Source: Atriophallophorus winterbourni (Eukaryota > Platyhelminthes > Trematoda > Plagiorchiida > Microphallidae). From it: a DNA stretch of 64,000 nucleotides. The stretch spans positions 1 to 64,000 of the forward strand of contig JACCGJ010020378.1 of assembly GCA_013407085.1 (NCBI GenBank), in the 5' to 3' direction. Within the stretch, counting starts at the first letter, position 1; the number at the start of each line of letters is the position of its first letter. The notes beneath the pieces are model-generated. The model saw only the letters and a list, made by a program, of their open reading frames with translations, was not told where the DNA came from and did no database searches. Of the stretch, positions 12,901 through 25,069 are shown in pieces. The translations under genes and the position numbers were made by a program.

Positions 12901-13540
12901 GTTTCAAGTAGTGCTGCAACCTTTTGCCGAAAAATAATATAAATTACTCTCACCGAACATTAGAAATTAGAAATAATAATTTACTTTGTGTTCGTGAGCT
13001 AGTCAATTTGAACAAAGTGCAGACCAATACGCGGAAATGCACGCTCTAGCATCATGGTTGACATAAAGTAATTTATTTCGGAAAGCAAAACTTGTTACTT
13101 AAAAGAACGAAGCTTTACTTATCTTACAATCAGTTAAATCTCTGTTTAATGACACAGCATTTCTCATCATGATATACTTTGTTCGGCTTTATCAGATAAT
13201 ATCAGATTATAATCAGTTTATCATATTATAACCTGTAACAAATTGTTATTGGTACAAAAACATAATTATAAGTTCTACAATCACCTTAATAGCCGCCCAA
13301 GAAACGCCAGGTTAGTTGATTTGAAATTGTTCTTTCCTTTTAATTTATCGCAAATTTTTCGAATGCGGTTTTGTTATTATTAGCAAGGCCGCTATCTACA
13401 AGTGGGCTACTGCTTACCTTTTACATTGCGAGCATTTCTTGGTACATTCAGCTGAATCTCCCAGATTGAAAACGCGAGATTTTTAAATGAGGGGGCAATT
13501 GTCTTATTATATTATTACAATTTATATAAAAATATTTTTG
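12900..13540 (+). repeat. Spacer module upstream of the ~240-bp arrays
   Basis: Recurs at about 19210-19850, 23580-24280, 37000-37650 and 46800-47460, always directly before a ~240-bp repeat array. Recognisable by TTACTTTGTGTTCGTGAGC and ATCAGATTATAATC. No coding potential seen. Confidence 0.8.
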
Positions 13541-13559
13541 TGTGTGTTTATGTCTGTGT

Positions 13560-14745
13560 TTGAACATCATGGTTGGTTGTGCGATCCCTACGCAACAGTG
13601 GCATTCAAGAATACTCTTTCTTAACACCCATCCACTGGTTCAACACGCAATGTACCTAATCAAACGTATAAACTTAATAACGGCAAACATCTAGAAACTC
13701 GTATTGTAGTGTAATTTCGGGGAATGTGAGCAACACATCGCTTCGGCTTTGAGTGCTTGACCACAAATCACTGTGATTCTGTGTTTGAGCATCGTGGTTC
13801 GTTGTACGTTCCTTGCGAGTCAGTTGCATTCAAGCAATCTTGCTGTATCCAACTAGTGACCTCAAACAGCCAGATACCGCTGGTGCATCGTAATTTCTAG
13901 GGTTGTGAGCAACACATCACTTTGGACATCCACTAGCGTCATGAGTGCTTGACCACGAATCACTATGTGATTCTGTGTTTGAACATCGCGATTCGTTGTA
14001 CGAACCCTGTGCCACAGCGGCATTGAATTATACACATTTTACGATTCACCCACTGTTTTAATTCTAAATGTACCTAATCATACTCTATCCACCTGATGAC
14101 AACACAGCCAAAATCCCCTAATATAGAGTAATTACAGGAACTGTGAGCAACACATCACTCTGGTCATCCATAGGCGCCTTGAGTGCTTGACCACAAATGA
14201 CTATTTAATTACGTGTTTGAACGTCGTCGTTCGTTTTACGAACCCTATTCAACAGTGGCATTCAATACACACTTGTTTACTACATTCCACTGTTTCAAGG
14301 CTCACTGAACATAATCTTAATGTTTCCACTTGATTAAGGGAAACCGTCATATACCGGTATTGCAGTGTAATTGTGGGTGAAGTTAGCAGAACAACACTTT
14401 GGTGATCCATAAAAGTCTTGATTGCTTTACCACAAATCCCTATGTGATTCAGTGTTTGAACATCACGGTTTGTTGTTCGAACCCTATGCAACAGTGGACT
14501 CTAAGTATAAACTAGTTTAGCATTTATCCTTTGTTTTAGGGCTAACTGAAACTAAACTTACTGTCTCCACCTGATGACGGAAAACAGTCAGAAACCAGTA
14601 GTGCAATGTTACTGTGATGGATGTTTGCAACACATCATTTTGGTTATCCATCAGCGCCTTTAGTGCTTGACCACAAAATACTACGGGATTTTATGTTTCA
14701 ACGTCGTAGTTCGTTGTACGTACTTATACCACATTGAATATTGTA
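13560..14745 (+). repeat. ~240-bp tandem array with hammerhead-like cores (R1)
   Basis: About five units. The landmark GCTTGACCAC (or a variant) recurs at about 13755, 13947, 14185, 14424 and 14665, which gives spacings of 192 and then about 240. Each unit also carries GTTTGAACATC, an ACCCTATGCAACAGTGGCAT-like stretch and a CTGATGA...GAAA segment. In R1 only the unit at 14571 keeps both catalytic strands; the others have changed one or both. Confidence 0.9.
14558..14612 (+). ncRNA. Hammerhead ribozyme-like motif
   Basis: CTGATGA at 14571-14577, GAAA at 14591-14594, then CCAGTA. Inner stem I is CAC 14568-14570 with GTG 14601-14603. Stem II is weak (CGG...GTCA). The usual ACCGGT palindrome is altered to ACCAGT, so activity is doubtful. 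Confidence 0.5.
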
Positions 14746-14772
14746 TAGTGTGGATTTATAATCGTTATATAC

Positions 14773-14810
<38 letters not shown>

Positions 14811-15330
14811 AGCAGCCATTTATTTGTATGTTAACCCAACGCAAATAACTTTAGCTTTCAAGTATAAAATTATTTACGGCTTTTTCGCTGATATGATGTT
14901 GGCAAGACATAGTCTCACTTCATCAAATAAATGATGGCAAACAGTCAGAAGCATAAGTTATTTTATCGTCTTACGTATATACGTATGTGTCGAATGGTCA
15001 TCCCATATTTGACTGTGACAGAGGTATTCAGGTATAACTTTGAAAACCATTATTTTGTTTCTTTATTTCAGGAGCACCTGGTTCGTTAAGATTTTAACCC
15101 ATGCTTTTGAATCATACAGCTCTGAATATCGTATTGTGTGGATTCATAATCGTTATAAGTCATTTAAAACACTTTCCAATATATAGAAAATCAGCCATTT
15201 ATTTGTATGTTAACCCAACGCAAATAATCTTAGCTTTCAAGTATAAAATTGGTCACGGCTCTTTTGCTGATATGAGGTTAGCAGGATATAGTCTCACTAT
15301 ATCAAACAAATGATGGCAAACAGTCACTTA
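14740..15330. repeat. Direct repeat pair (~370-bp period) with (AT)n
   Basis: About 14745-14955 and 15125-15330 share the segment with CAGCCATTTATTTGTATG and the following 140 bp. The first copy has an (AT)n run at 14777-14809 that is absent from the second, which has TTTAAAACACTTTCC instead. Confidence 0.85.
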
Positions 15331-15439
15331 AAACACTTCCCAATATATACAAAGCTATCTGATTAGAGTAAGCGGCATTTCTCTGGTGTCTTGATGATAA
15401 GTTGCCGTTTTCGGTCTCCTTTGGTCGATGTCGACCATG

Positions 15440-15810
15440 TATGTACATCACATTCGCGTGAATGATCGTGTTCTGCAGCTTTTGCGAATACTAAACAGTC
15501 CGATTCGTGAAAAACAATCTCTCGCACAGTGCCGGCAAAAAAATCTGATATCGGTTGTATTGCATCAGTTGCACGCAGTCGGCGTGATCTGGGTTCAGCA
15601 GCTAAGAGCTCTATCTGCTCTTCCGCAGCTTGCAGACGACCCTTTACACAATGCCTCCAATGTGAGCGGTCAAGAGCAAGTTTTTCCTAACTGGCCGGGT
15701 CAATGCTACGGGCTTTCATATCACTTTTACAAACGTTTTTGTACCGCAAGTTTGGTCTGTCCGATACTCGACTTCCTAATTGCAGCTCGCCCTGGAGTAG
15801 ATCGTTTGTA
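15440..15810 (-). pseudogene. Non-LTR retrotransposon ORF2 C-terminus, broken
   Basis: The minus strand encodes a tail typical of jockey-like endonuclease/reverse transcriptase proteins: RPNLRYKNVCKSDMKARSID, then EKLALDRSHWRHCVKG, and a terminal zinc-finger-like CRHC...IGLFSIRKSC segment (expected last His replaced). The conserved Trp codon after the PAS residues is TAG, an in-frame stop. The catalytic reverse transcriptase core is absent. The 127-residue + strand ORF at 15428-15811 is only its shadow. A stub of the same insertion remains at 39521-39570 and 49329-49378. Confidence 0.75.
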
Positions 15811-17100
15811 ATATGACCATAAACTGCGAAGCGTTACGATCCTTCTTTTTAAGTCACCGTTAAGTACACAAGGTGTATTGCCTACGGGGCATTTGAAGTT
15901 GTAACAACGATACTATTTCACATATTTAGACAAACACTAATCTGTTATTTTTATTGATAAATATCGGAATCTATATGTTGTGGGTCCAGGCGTGAAGTGG
16001 TTACCACAGCTGTGTTCCTAAGTTTAAAATAGTTCAGCATCCTCTCAGCATTTGCAAGCACAAAGTTTGTGAGCAAATGTATAGTTTCATGGATGCGCTA
16101 AAATTGTTTTTTTATCCCTTTATTGTAACTACACGCTTAATTTTTGTCTCAAAAGTTATTTCAACTCCGATTACTAAATATTCTGCTTTGTGGATCGATT
16201 TATACGTGTTACACTTCCAAGAAATTCACGGAATGCATTATGATGTAACAATTCTTTTATTTATAAATGGTTTCACTGCAATGATGCAAAACAGAAATTC
16301 CTTATTATGAGTTAGAGTCGTCTTTTGTCGACCTCCTTCAGTTAATTTTATCCACGAACGTACATTACAAGCGCATGGTGTTCTCATTATCCGCAGCTTT
16401 TCGTCCAATGAAGAACCTGTTCCATTTGTCAAAATCATATGGGAAATAAATCCAAATGTTTAGGATTGAAATGACGGAAACTCGAAGGCTAATATGCATG
16501 CATTTGTATAACACACACATACGAAATCTGGACTGTAGGATCACGGTCTGAATGCGCTTGAAGTAGCGGAAGTTTAATATGAGGAAAGGCCTTTATATGA
16601 TAATGTTGGATAAGTTTTTATAATCAATTACGGACCTATATCCGGAATCGCTTTGTCTGTTCTTCGATTCTAGTTTCAATTTTGCTGACAGTCCTACCTC
16701 ATCATTAACACCACATTCAACACCGAACGTCTCTGATTCATCTGAAAAAGCAATCCTTCAGTAGCATACACCACACAACCATAAATACTTGAGAACAACC
16801 AAACTAGGATCAGGTGCATAGACTTCGAATAAAAGTCGAAGTTGTACACGCTAGTTTTCTCATTGCATTCAATGTTATACATCGGAAAAAACGTCTATTC
16901 AAATTCTTTTGTTAACGAAGGCAAATAAGCGTACACTCTAAGTTGACGAACTGCAATAAACATGGTATGGTACAATACAAATGTTTATAATTCATGTGGA
17001 ATATACCAACTCATGTTGAAAAGTAAAATGACAGAGATACGAAGGTCCGTATGAATGCATTATTATCACAAACAAACACCATAAGAAAGGTTTTCCTGCT
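15811..17100 (+). repeat. Diverged copy of the 9.8-kb unit, middle part
   Basis: Aligns with 39590-40900 and 49400-50700, for example CACGAACGTACAT...AAGCGCATGG at 16350-16380 against 40170-40190. The short ORFs on both strands (16694-16882 against 40507-40788 and 50315-50596) vary in length between copies, so they are not supported as genes. Confidence 0.8.
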
Positions 17101-18300
17101 GTTTGCAATCAACAGTAATGCGGTGTAAGATTAGGATGCCCATGAGATTATTACTTGAGAAAATCAATAAAAATGTGCGTTAGTATTGCGCAGTTGCATG
17201 AGGTGGGTACGAACAACCTGTTCAATCACATCCGCTCACAACGATGTAGAACGGGTATGGAAACATGATCATGATGAAAACGTCACATTTGCTCATTTTC
17301 CATCATACACTCACATTCCTTGTAGGGTTCCGCTTTGTTAGATTTCATTAGAAAAGAACATTAGTATCAGTATTAAATATTGCTTCGAATAGCGAAGTTA
17401 AAATAAATGAAACTTCGCATGTATGAACTATAGAAAATGGGTCTAATCAAATCTCGAATAGAATGAGCGTTATAGATTAGGACAACGTGCGTGGTAGATG
17501 AAATATATGAAGCGTATCTTCACTGTGAATCATGTCAGCTTCACACATGCATCACATGCATTCACAACTAATCATTGGTCGGATTTATGTATCGTTACCA
17601 TTAAGCCCGATTATAATCCCACAATTCAATAATATTATTCGAGGTATAGATACATCCTCACTCCATCGCTGGACAGTCTACTTCTGAGTGATACACGGGG
17701 TGTTTCCATGTTGTGAACGTTTAAATGGGTTGAGGTTTACCTGTGTTTACCTTGGTTATCTGTGTTAGCTGTGTTACCTGACTGTTAGCCGTGTTTGATA
17801 AATTTGTAATATGAATGTGCTAGGAAGATCACTTGGACGGCAATAATGCTTGAGTTCATTAACTTTTCTTCATAAGTGTCGGAACATCAAGGCAAATACT
17901 AAAAGACGAAACGGATTATTCAAACATTTTGCTCGAAACAAAAATTTTGATATGATGATTATTCAGCTCCTATGCATTCATATATATGAACAATAAGAAA
18001 TATTGAGAATTAGAAAATCATTATTTCGTTAACTTTGCCACTGTTTTTTTCAGATAACGTTGCAGCTGGACTATTACCAAGTACGTGTATCAGACAACTT
18101 TGGATGACGTTTGTAAGAATAACCTTTTCAATCTCACGAGCCAACAAATATTCGGAATGCATTTGTACTCATGATCATGAACAAAAGGCACACTTGCATG
18201 CATCTCCATCTATCACACACATTACACAGGTTTCGTGCTGTTTGCACTCATTAGGAAAGGACTGAAGGATCAGGGACCGCATGTGCTTAAAATAGATCAA
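17100..18300 (+). repeat. Decayed ~940-bp exon units, last one with exon A4
   Basis: 17220-17560 matches the downstream intron part of the ~940-bp unit (CATGATCATGA, TTCATTAGAAAAG) but its exon is no longer recognisable. The following unit is complete and holds the exon at 18054. Confidence 0.7.
18054..18080 (+). CDS. 27-nt micro-exon A4
   Basis: Acceptor CCACTGTTTTTTTCAG, 27 nt, donor GTACGTGT (weaker than the GTAAGTAT of the others). In the common phase it encodes NVAAGLLP. Its final codon is CCA instead of ACA, and it ends in A rather than T, so its junction codon differs from the other A exons. Confidence 0.6.
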
Positions 18301-18599
18301 GAAGAATAAACGAAATTGCGCTTGTATGCCACTGTTTTATAATGATACCTGTCCAATAATGCATTTTGTGACAGGCCACAATTAATTAAAATGTATTATC
18401 TTTTTTTCAAAACAATAAATGTTACTATTGATGTTGTGCACAGTAAATTGACAACGGACAATATATCAAGTTTTGAATAAAACTTTTGCAAGAATGTATT
18501 GAGCGCATTATTAATAATCTAACCTAAATCAATTCATTCAATGTGAAACATATAGCTGAAGCGATGGTAGTCTTGGCCGCCACGTTTCAAGCAAAGGAA

Positions 18600-19200
18600 T
18601 AAGGTTTGAGAACCGTTTAACACGTTTCTCTTGAAAAGAAAAAAAGGTCATACAATCACCAAAGTTCGTTCTTTTGCGCCGTTATATGAACTCGCGCTGC
18701 ACCTCTGACTAAGACTTAGTGAGCTATCGCGTTTGGAAGCGGAGCGTGGGTGTCAACATCACTTTATCGTGCACTCAGAACATTTTGGCAAATGACATGG
18801 AGAATAACCGGATTATGTTCAATATCTATCGTTTATTAATATTGCTGACAAATTTGAGTGCCATCAGATAGATCAGCTTTAGGATAACGTTTTATTTCTG
18901 CAAGAGAGGGGTCCTAGTCAGGAAAATGTTAATATCATTATGAAGTGGTCAACCGCCACCCTTAATATTACCCTACCGCTTATCAGCTTACGTTACGCCA
19001 ACGTTGTTTCACGTTTTGTGGGAATGACCACCAACAGTGGTCGAGATTCCAACGCGTGTTCATCGACGTCACTTTATTAGCGCGGTAGTGTGTAGCTACA
19101 AATTTCTTCAGGATACACCTGACATCGAGCAACAATAGTGATCGACCAGATCTTTGAAACTCACTTTCAATTCAAGTATGATTCGGGACATATTCGAACA
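18600..19200 (+). repeat. Partial copy of the 1-560 module
   Basis: Matches 60-480 and 7425-7760 (TTGGAAGCGGAGCGTGGGTG and the following 130 bp). Further copies lie at 26270-26369 continuing at 27842-28075 (split by the Penelope insertion), 41600-42060 and 51400-51860. No exon call is made. Confidence 0.8.
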
Positions 19201-19849
19201 TACTTGCTTTTAATAATAGTTTGAAGTAGTGCTGCAACATTTTGCCGAAAAATAATAAAAATTAGTCTCGCCGAACATAAGAACATTAGAAATAATAATT
19301 TACTTTGTGTTCGTGAGCTATTCAATTTGAACAAAGAGCAGATTAATACGCATAAGAGCACTCTCTAGCATCATGGTTAACATAAACTAATTTATTTCAG
19401 ATAGCAAAACTTCTTACTTAAAAGAACGAAGTTTTGCATATCTTGCAATCAGTTAAATCTCTGTGTAATGACACAGCATTTTCCATCGTGATATACTTTG
19501 TTCGGTTTTATCAGATAATATCAGATTATAATCTGGTTATCATATTATAACCTGTAACAAATTGTTATTGGTACAAAAACCTAATTATAAGTTCTACAAT
19601 CACCTTATTAACCGCCCAAGGAACACAAGCTCAGTGTATTTGATATTGTTTTTTACTTAAATTTATCGTGAGTTCTTCAACTGCGGTTTAGTTCTTATTA
19701 ACAAGGCCGCTATCTACAAGTGGGCTAGTGCTTACCTTTGATTTGCGAGCATTTCTTGGTACATTTAGCTAAAGCTCTAAGATTGAAAACGCGAGATTTT
19801 CTAATGAGGGGCAATTGTCTAAATTTATTATTACATTTTATATAAAATA

Positions 19850-20560
19850 TATTTGTGTGTGTTTATGTCTGTGTTTAAACATCATGGTTGGTTGTGCGAT
19901 CCCTACGCAACAGTGGCATTCAAGAATACTCTTTCTTAACACCCATCCACCGTTTCAACACGCAATGTACCTAATCAAACGTATACACTCAATAACGGCA
20001 AACAGCCAGAAACTCGTAGTGTAGTGTAATCTCGAGGGATGTGAGAAACACATCCGTAAGCGCTTTGAGTGCTTGACCACAAATCACTGATATTCTGTGT
20101 TTGAGCATCGTGGTTCGTTGTACGTTCCTTGCGAGCCAGTTGCTTTCAAGTATAAATTTGTTTACCATTTATCAACTTTTTTAAGTCTCACTAAGTCTGC
20201 CTCCGCCTGATGACAGCAATCAGTCAGAATCCGGTAGTGCAGTGTAATTTCAGAAGATGTGAGAAACACACCGCCTTGGTCACCTCGGAGCGCCTTGAGT
20301 ACTTGACCACAAATCACTATATTATTCTGTGTTTGAAAATTGAGGTTCGAGGTACGAACCCTAAGCAACAGTAGCATGCAAGTTTAAACTAGTGCATCAT
20401 TTATCCTGCGTTTCAAGGCTCTTTGAACCTAATCTTACTGTCTCCACCTAATGACCTCAAACAGCCAGATACCGGTGGTGCATCGTAATTTTTAGGTTTT
20501 TGATCAAAACATCACTTTGGTCATCCATTAGCGTCATGAATGCTTGACCACGAATCATAT
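19850..20560 (+). repeat. ~240-bp tandem array R2
   Basis: Three units. The unit with CTGATGA at 20207-20213 keeps the CCGGTA and the GTGCAGTG arm but has GAAT instead of GAAA; the next has CTAATGA and GATA. No intact hammerhead core is left. It joins the ~940-bp exon unit directly at about 20557. Confidence 0.9.
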
Positions 20561-20620
20561 TAAGAAACATTAAGAATTAGAGATTCATTATTTTCGTTAT
20601 GTTTTCCACTGTTTTTCCAG

Positions 20621-20647
20621 ATGAATTTCCACCTGGACCACCAACAT
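20621..20647 (+). CDS. 27-nt micro-exon A5
   Basis: Acceptor CACTGTTTTTCCAG, donor GTAAGTAT. It encodes EFPPGPPT in the common phase. With A7 it shows the PGPPT core most clearly. Confidence 0.7.
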
Positions 20648-21545
20648 GTAAGTATATTAGAGGGCGTCGGATGTCGTTTGTACGAATAACCAGTTTGACC
20701 TCATGAGGCAACAAATACGTCGAATGCATTTGAACACATGATCATGAACAAAAGGCACATTTGCATGCATTTCCATCAATCACACAAATTGCACGACGGG
20801 TATCTTGCTGTTTGCACTCATTAGGAAAGGACTTGAGGATCAGGGTCCAAATGAGGTTGAAAAAGATGAAGATGAATAAAAGAAATTGTGCTTGTATGAT
20901 TAAGACAACACAGGTCTAATCAAATCTCGAATAAAATAAGCGTAAGTAGTAAATAAAACGTTTTAAGAATATCCTTACATGAAATCATGCTAGAGCTCCA
21001 TACATGCATCCCATGTACATTCCCAACTAATCATTGGTCAGATTTATGTATCGTCACCATGGAGCCCAAATATAATCTACTAATTTCATAAAATTATTCG
21101 ATGTGGTGGTACATCCTCACTCCATAAAATTATAATGTAGCGGAACGTCCTCACTCCATCGCTGGACAGTCTACTTCTGTGCAGTTCACTGGGTATTTCC
21201 ATGTTGTGAACGTTTTATTGTGTTAAGTTTTACCTGTGTTTACCTTTGTTATCTGTGTTGGCTGTATTACCTGAGTGTTATCTGTGTTTGCTAACTCTGT
21301 TATCTGTGTGTGCTAGGAAGATTATTTGGATTGCAATAATGCTTGAGTTTATTTATGTTCCTTTATAAGTGTCGAAAATTAAAGTAAATCATTAAGGACA
21401 AAACGGATTAATGAAACCTCTTGCTCAAAACCTAAATTTTCATATGATGATAACTCAGCTCCTAGGATTGCATATATATGCATATTAAGAAACATTAAGT
21501 AATAGAGAATCATTATTTTTGTTATGTTTTGCACTGTTTTTCCAG

Positions 21546-21572
21546 ATAAACGTCAACCTGCCACCCCAATAT
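21546..21572 (+). CDS. 27-nt micro-exon A6
   Basis: Acceptor GCACTGTTTTTCCAG, donor GTAAGTAT. It encodes KRQPATPI. Its sequence and flanks are closest to A1 (4576), so A1/A6 and A5/A7 look like two sub-types of cassette. Confidence 0.7.
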
Positions 21573-22129
21573 GTAAGTATATTAGACAGCGAGTGATGTC
21601 GTTTGTACTAATAACCAGTTTAAGCTCATGAGGTAACAAATACGTCGAATGCATTTGAACACATGATCATGAACAAAAGGCACATTTGCATGCATTTCCA
21701 TCAATCACACAAATTGCACGACAGGTATCTTGCTGTTTGCACTCATTAGGAAAGGACTTAAGGATAAGGGTCCACATGAGATTGAAAAAAATGAAGAAAA
21801 ATAAAAGAAATTGTGCTGGTAAGATTAAGAGAACACAGGTCTAATCAAATCTCGAATAAGCGTTCTAATCGACGACAACGTACGTAGTAAAAAAACGTTC
21901 AAAGATTATTCTCACTTCAAGTCATGTGAGCTCCATACATGCAACCCGTGTATATTCCCAACTAGTTATTGGTCAGATTTACGTATCGTCACCATGAAGC
22001 ACAACTATAATCTACTAATCTCATAATATTATTCGATGTGGCGGTACATCCTCACTCCATAAAATTATAATGTAGCGGAACGTCCTCACTCCATCGCTGG
22101 ACAGTCTACTTCTGTGCAGTTCACGGCAA

Positions 22130-23330
22130 GCTTAAATTGCTTATTCTGTAAACAGTGATTAGCAACATATTAGTTGAGGCAATTGTTTCCACGCGTGAGC
22201 AGATCAAAGACAAAATGCGTGTATTCATTTTCATTATTCGACTAAATGCTCTTCTAAAAGCCGTTCAGGACATTGGCGTAACATTCAAGATTCAAGATTC
22301 AAGATTCAAGAATTTATCGTCACAAAAAGCACATAGCTTCACAATTACCATATCATAGTAAATATACATTCAGGAAATAGGTATAAAATAAACATGTAAT
22401 GGCAAGTATAGTCAAGTTGTATAGTTACCATGAGTTAATACGCAGGTGTCGTCAAATCGTTATGCAACAAATAAGTATTCAAATTTCGAATAAACGTTCT
22501 GATGCTGGGAGAGATGACAAGAGTTTCGGGTACGGAATTCCAAAGAAAACAGACACGTACACAATAAAAATATCGGCGACAGCTGATACGGGAGTGGGGA
22601 ATTTGGAGTGTCGCTGAGTGGCTGCGTGTATGACGGGAATCACGGTATTCGAATAAATGTTTTAAGGGATGATATGGGGTATTCAATATTTTATATGTCA
22701 GTATCACATCGCTTCGAAGGCTTCTTTGGAGGGGAGTGGGGAGACGCATTTTTTTCAATCGTTCCTCGTACGCTAGTTTACGGAAGAAGACGCTGCAAAT
22801 TGTATAGCGTTTTTAAATCTACCAGAAACCTAATACCTACGTTATTATCTTCAGTTCTACAACATTGTCGTTGTTCTCAATGTAAACATTTGAACATTCG
22901 TGATTGTATCCAACATGTATTATTCTACGATTTGTAAAATTCAGCGGAAGTTCATTTTAAGAAGCTTTTTTGTGCAATGCATTCGGGTTGTTCTGCAGTG
23001 AAACACAATTAGAATTACAACTAAGCGCCTACATTTTTTATATCATTAGCGAACAGATACATCTTACCGTTTTTCTGAATATGTACATCGTTCATGCGGT
23101 TTAGGAAGCAAACAAACATATGGAATGCCATATGTTATATTTAATTGTTTCAACATTGAAACCTTTATGAAACCGATTTATTTAATGGTTAAAATAATTT
23201 TGAATGTTATAAATTTAGTTTTTGAAAACAAGCTTGTTTCGTTACCTGGATCGAGTGCAAATTATTACAAACTACTAAAAATATTCAGCAGTGATGGTTT
23301 TGGGACTGCGGCTGTAGGAAAAATGTGTGT
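22130..23330 (+). repeat. Third copy of the 3' module, interrupted and truncated
   Basis: 22130-22282 and 22785-23327 match 2460-3170 and 10060-10760. It stops before the 39-nt and last exons and switches at about 23328 to the segment also seen at 19005. Any gene reading through here would therefore lack this copy of the gene end. Confidence 0.85.
22283..22784 (-). mobile_element. Non-LTR (CR1/jockey-like) 3' end with (CTTGAAT)4 tail
   Basis: On the minus strand an open stretch (22758-22435) ends a reverse transcriptase protein: LTYKILNTPYHPLKHLF, then HTRSHSATLQIPHSRISCRR and VCFLWNSVPETLV, a motif order typical of the C-terminus of CR1/jockey-like ORF2. The element ends in four ATTCAAG units (22283-22310 on +). 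The reverse transcriptase core is missing, as expected of 5' truncation. Comparison with uninserted copies at 2630 and 10208 defines both ends and shows loss of 4 bp (GTCT) at the target. Confidence 0.85.
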
Positions 23331-24284
23331 TACGCCCACGTTGTTTCACGTTTTGTGGGAATGACCACGATCAGTGGTCGAGATTCCAACGCGTGTTTAT
23401 TGACGTCACTCTATTAACGCGGTAGTGTGTAGCTACAAATTTCTTCAGGATACCCCTGTCATCGAGCAACAATAGTGATCGACCAGATCTTTGAAACTCA
23501 CTTTCAATTCAAGTGTGATGATAGACATATTCAAAAATACTTAGAGACGGTACAGTGACGTCAGAAGAAGCAGATTAAACACTGCCTGATAAACAATTCG
23601 CAATGTGAAAATGATCATGCTGAGGTTTTAGCATTGCTGTTTATAATAGTTCTAAGTAGTGCTGAAACATTTTGCCGAAAAATAATGTAAATTAGTCTCG
23701 CCGAACATTAGAAGATTAGAAATAATAATTTACTTTGTGTCCGTGAGCTAGTCAATTTGAACAAAGTGCAGACCAATACGCGGAAATGCACTCTCTAGCA
23801 TCAAGGTTACCATAAAGTAATTTATTTCGGAAAGCAAAACTTGTTACTTAAAAGAACGAAGTTTTGGTAATCTTACAATCAGTTAAATCTCTGCTTAATG
23901 ACACAGCATTTTCCATCATGATATACTTTGTTCGGTTTTATCACATAATATCAGATTATAATCAGATTATGATATTATAACCTGTAACAAATTGTTATTG
24001 GTACAAAAACATAATTATAAGTTCTCCAATCACCTTATTAGCCGCCCAAGGAACACGAGGTCAGTGGATTTGAAATTGTTTTTTAATTTTAATTTATCGT
24101 AAGTTCTTCAAGTGCGGTTTAGTTCCTATTAACAAGGCCGCTATCTAAAAGTGGGCTAGTGCTTACCTTTGGATTTGCGACCATTTCTTGGTACATTAAG
24201 CTGAAGCTCCAAGATTGAAAACGCGAGATTTTCTAATGAGGGGCAATGGTATTTTTCATTATTACAATTTATATAAAGATATTT

Positions 24285-24975
24285 ATGTGTGTGTTTTTCT
24301 GTGTTTGAACATCATGGTTGGTTGTGCGATCCCTACGCAAAAGTGGCATTCAAGAATACATTTATTTAACACCTATCCACTGTTTCAATTCTCAATGTAC
24401 CCAATTGAAACGTGTAAACTTTATAACGGCAAACAGCCAGAAACCCGTATGTAGTGTAATTTCGGGGGATGTGAGAAATACATCGCTTTGCTTGACCACA
24501 AATCACTGTGATTCCGTGTTTGAGCATCGTGGTTCGTTGTACGTTCCTTGCGAGCCAGTGGCATTCAAATATACATTTGTTAGCCATTTATCAACCGTTT
24601 CAAGTCTCACTATGTCTGCCTCTGCCTGATGACAGCAAACAGCCATAATCCGGTAGTGCAGTGTAATTTCAGAAGATGTGAGAAACATACCGCTTCGGTC
24701 ATCCACAAGCGCCTTGAGTGCTTGATACCAAATTGCTACAGGATTTTGTCTTTAAACAGAGTGCTTGGTTGTACCAACTTTATGCAACAGTGGCATTCAT
24801 GTATACGCTTGTTTAGAACTTGTTCACTGTTTCAAGGCTTCCTGATACTAATCTAACTGTCTCTACCTAATAAAGAGAAACAACCAGGAAACCGGTTGTG
24901 CATTGTAATTTACGGGCATGTGAGCAACACATCACGTTGGTCATCCATTAGCGTCATGAGTGCTTGACCACGAAT
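24285..24975 (+). repeat. ~240-bp tandem array R3
   Basis: Three units, homologous to R2 and joined to the exon unit at the same base context. The hammerhead segments are decayed: the unit near 24627 has CTGATGA but TAAT in place of GAAA, and the one near 24866 has CTAATAA. Confidence 0.9.
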
Positions 24976-25042
24976 CATATTAAGAAACAATGAGAAATAG
25001 AGAATCATTATTTTCGGTATGTTTTTTCCACTGTATTTCCAG

Positions 25043-25069
25043 ATAACGTTGCACCTGGACCACCAACAT
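25043..25069 (+). CDS. 27-nt micro-exon A7
   Basis: Acceptor CCACTGTATTTCCAG, donor GTAAGTAT. It encodes NVAPGPPT, which may be near the ancestral cassette because most other copies differ from it at few positions. Confidence 0.7.

Larger units (their letters stand above)
20580..22130 (+). repeat. ~940-bp exon units, second array
   Basis: One complete and one partial unit with exons at 20621 and 21546 (spacing 925). The second unit is cut off at about 22125, inside GTGCAGTTCACGG, where it joins the 3' module. Confidence 0.9.

Noticed and set aside
15428..15811. 127-codon + strand ORF, the longest non-Penelope forward ORF of the first 20 kb
   Set aside because: The opposite strand encodes a recognisable retrotransposon tail; this ORF is its complement.
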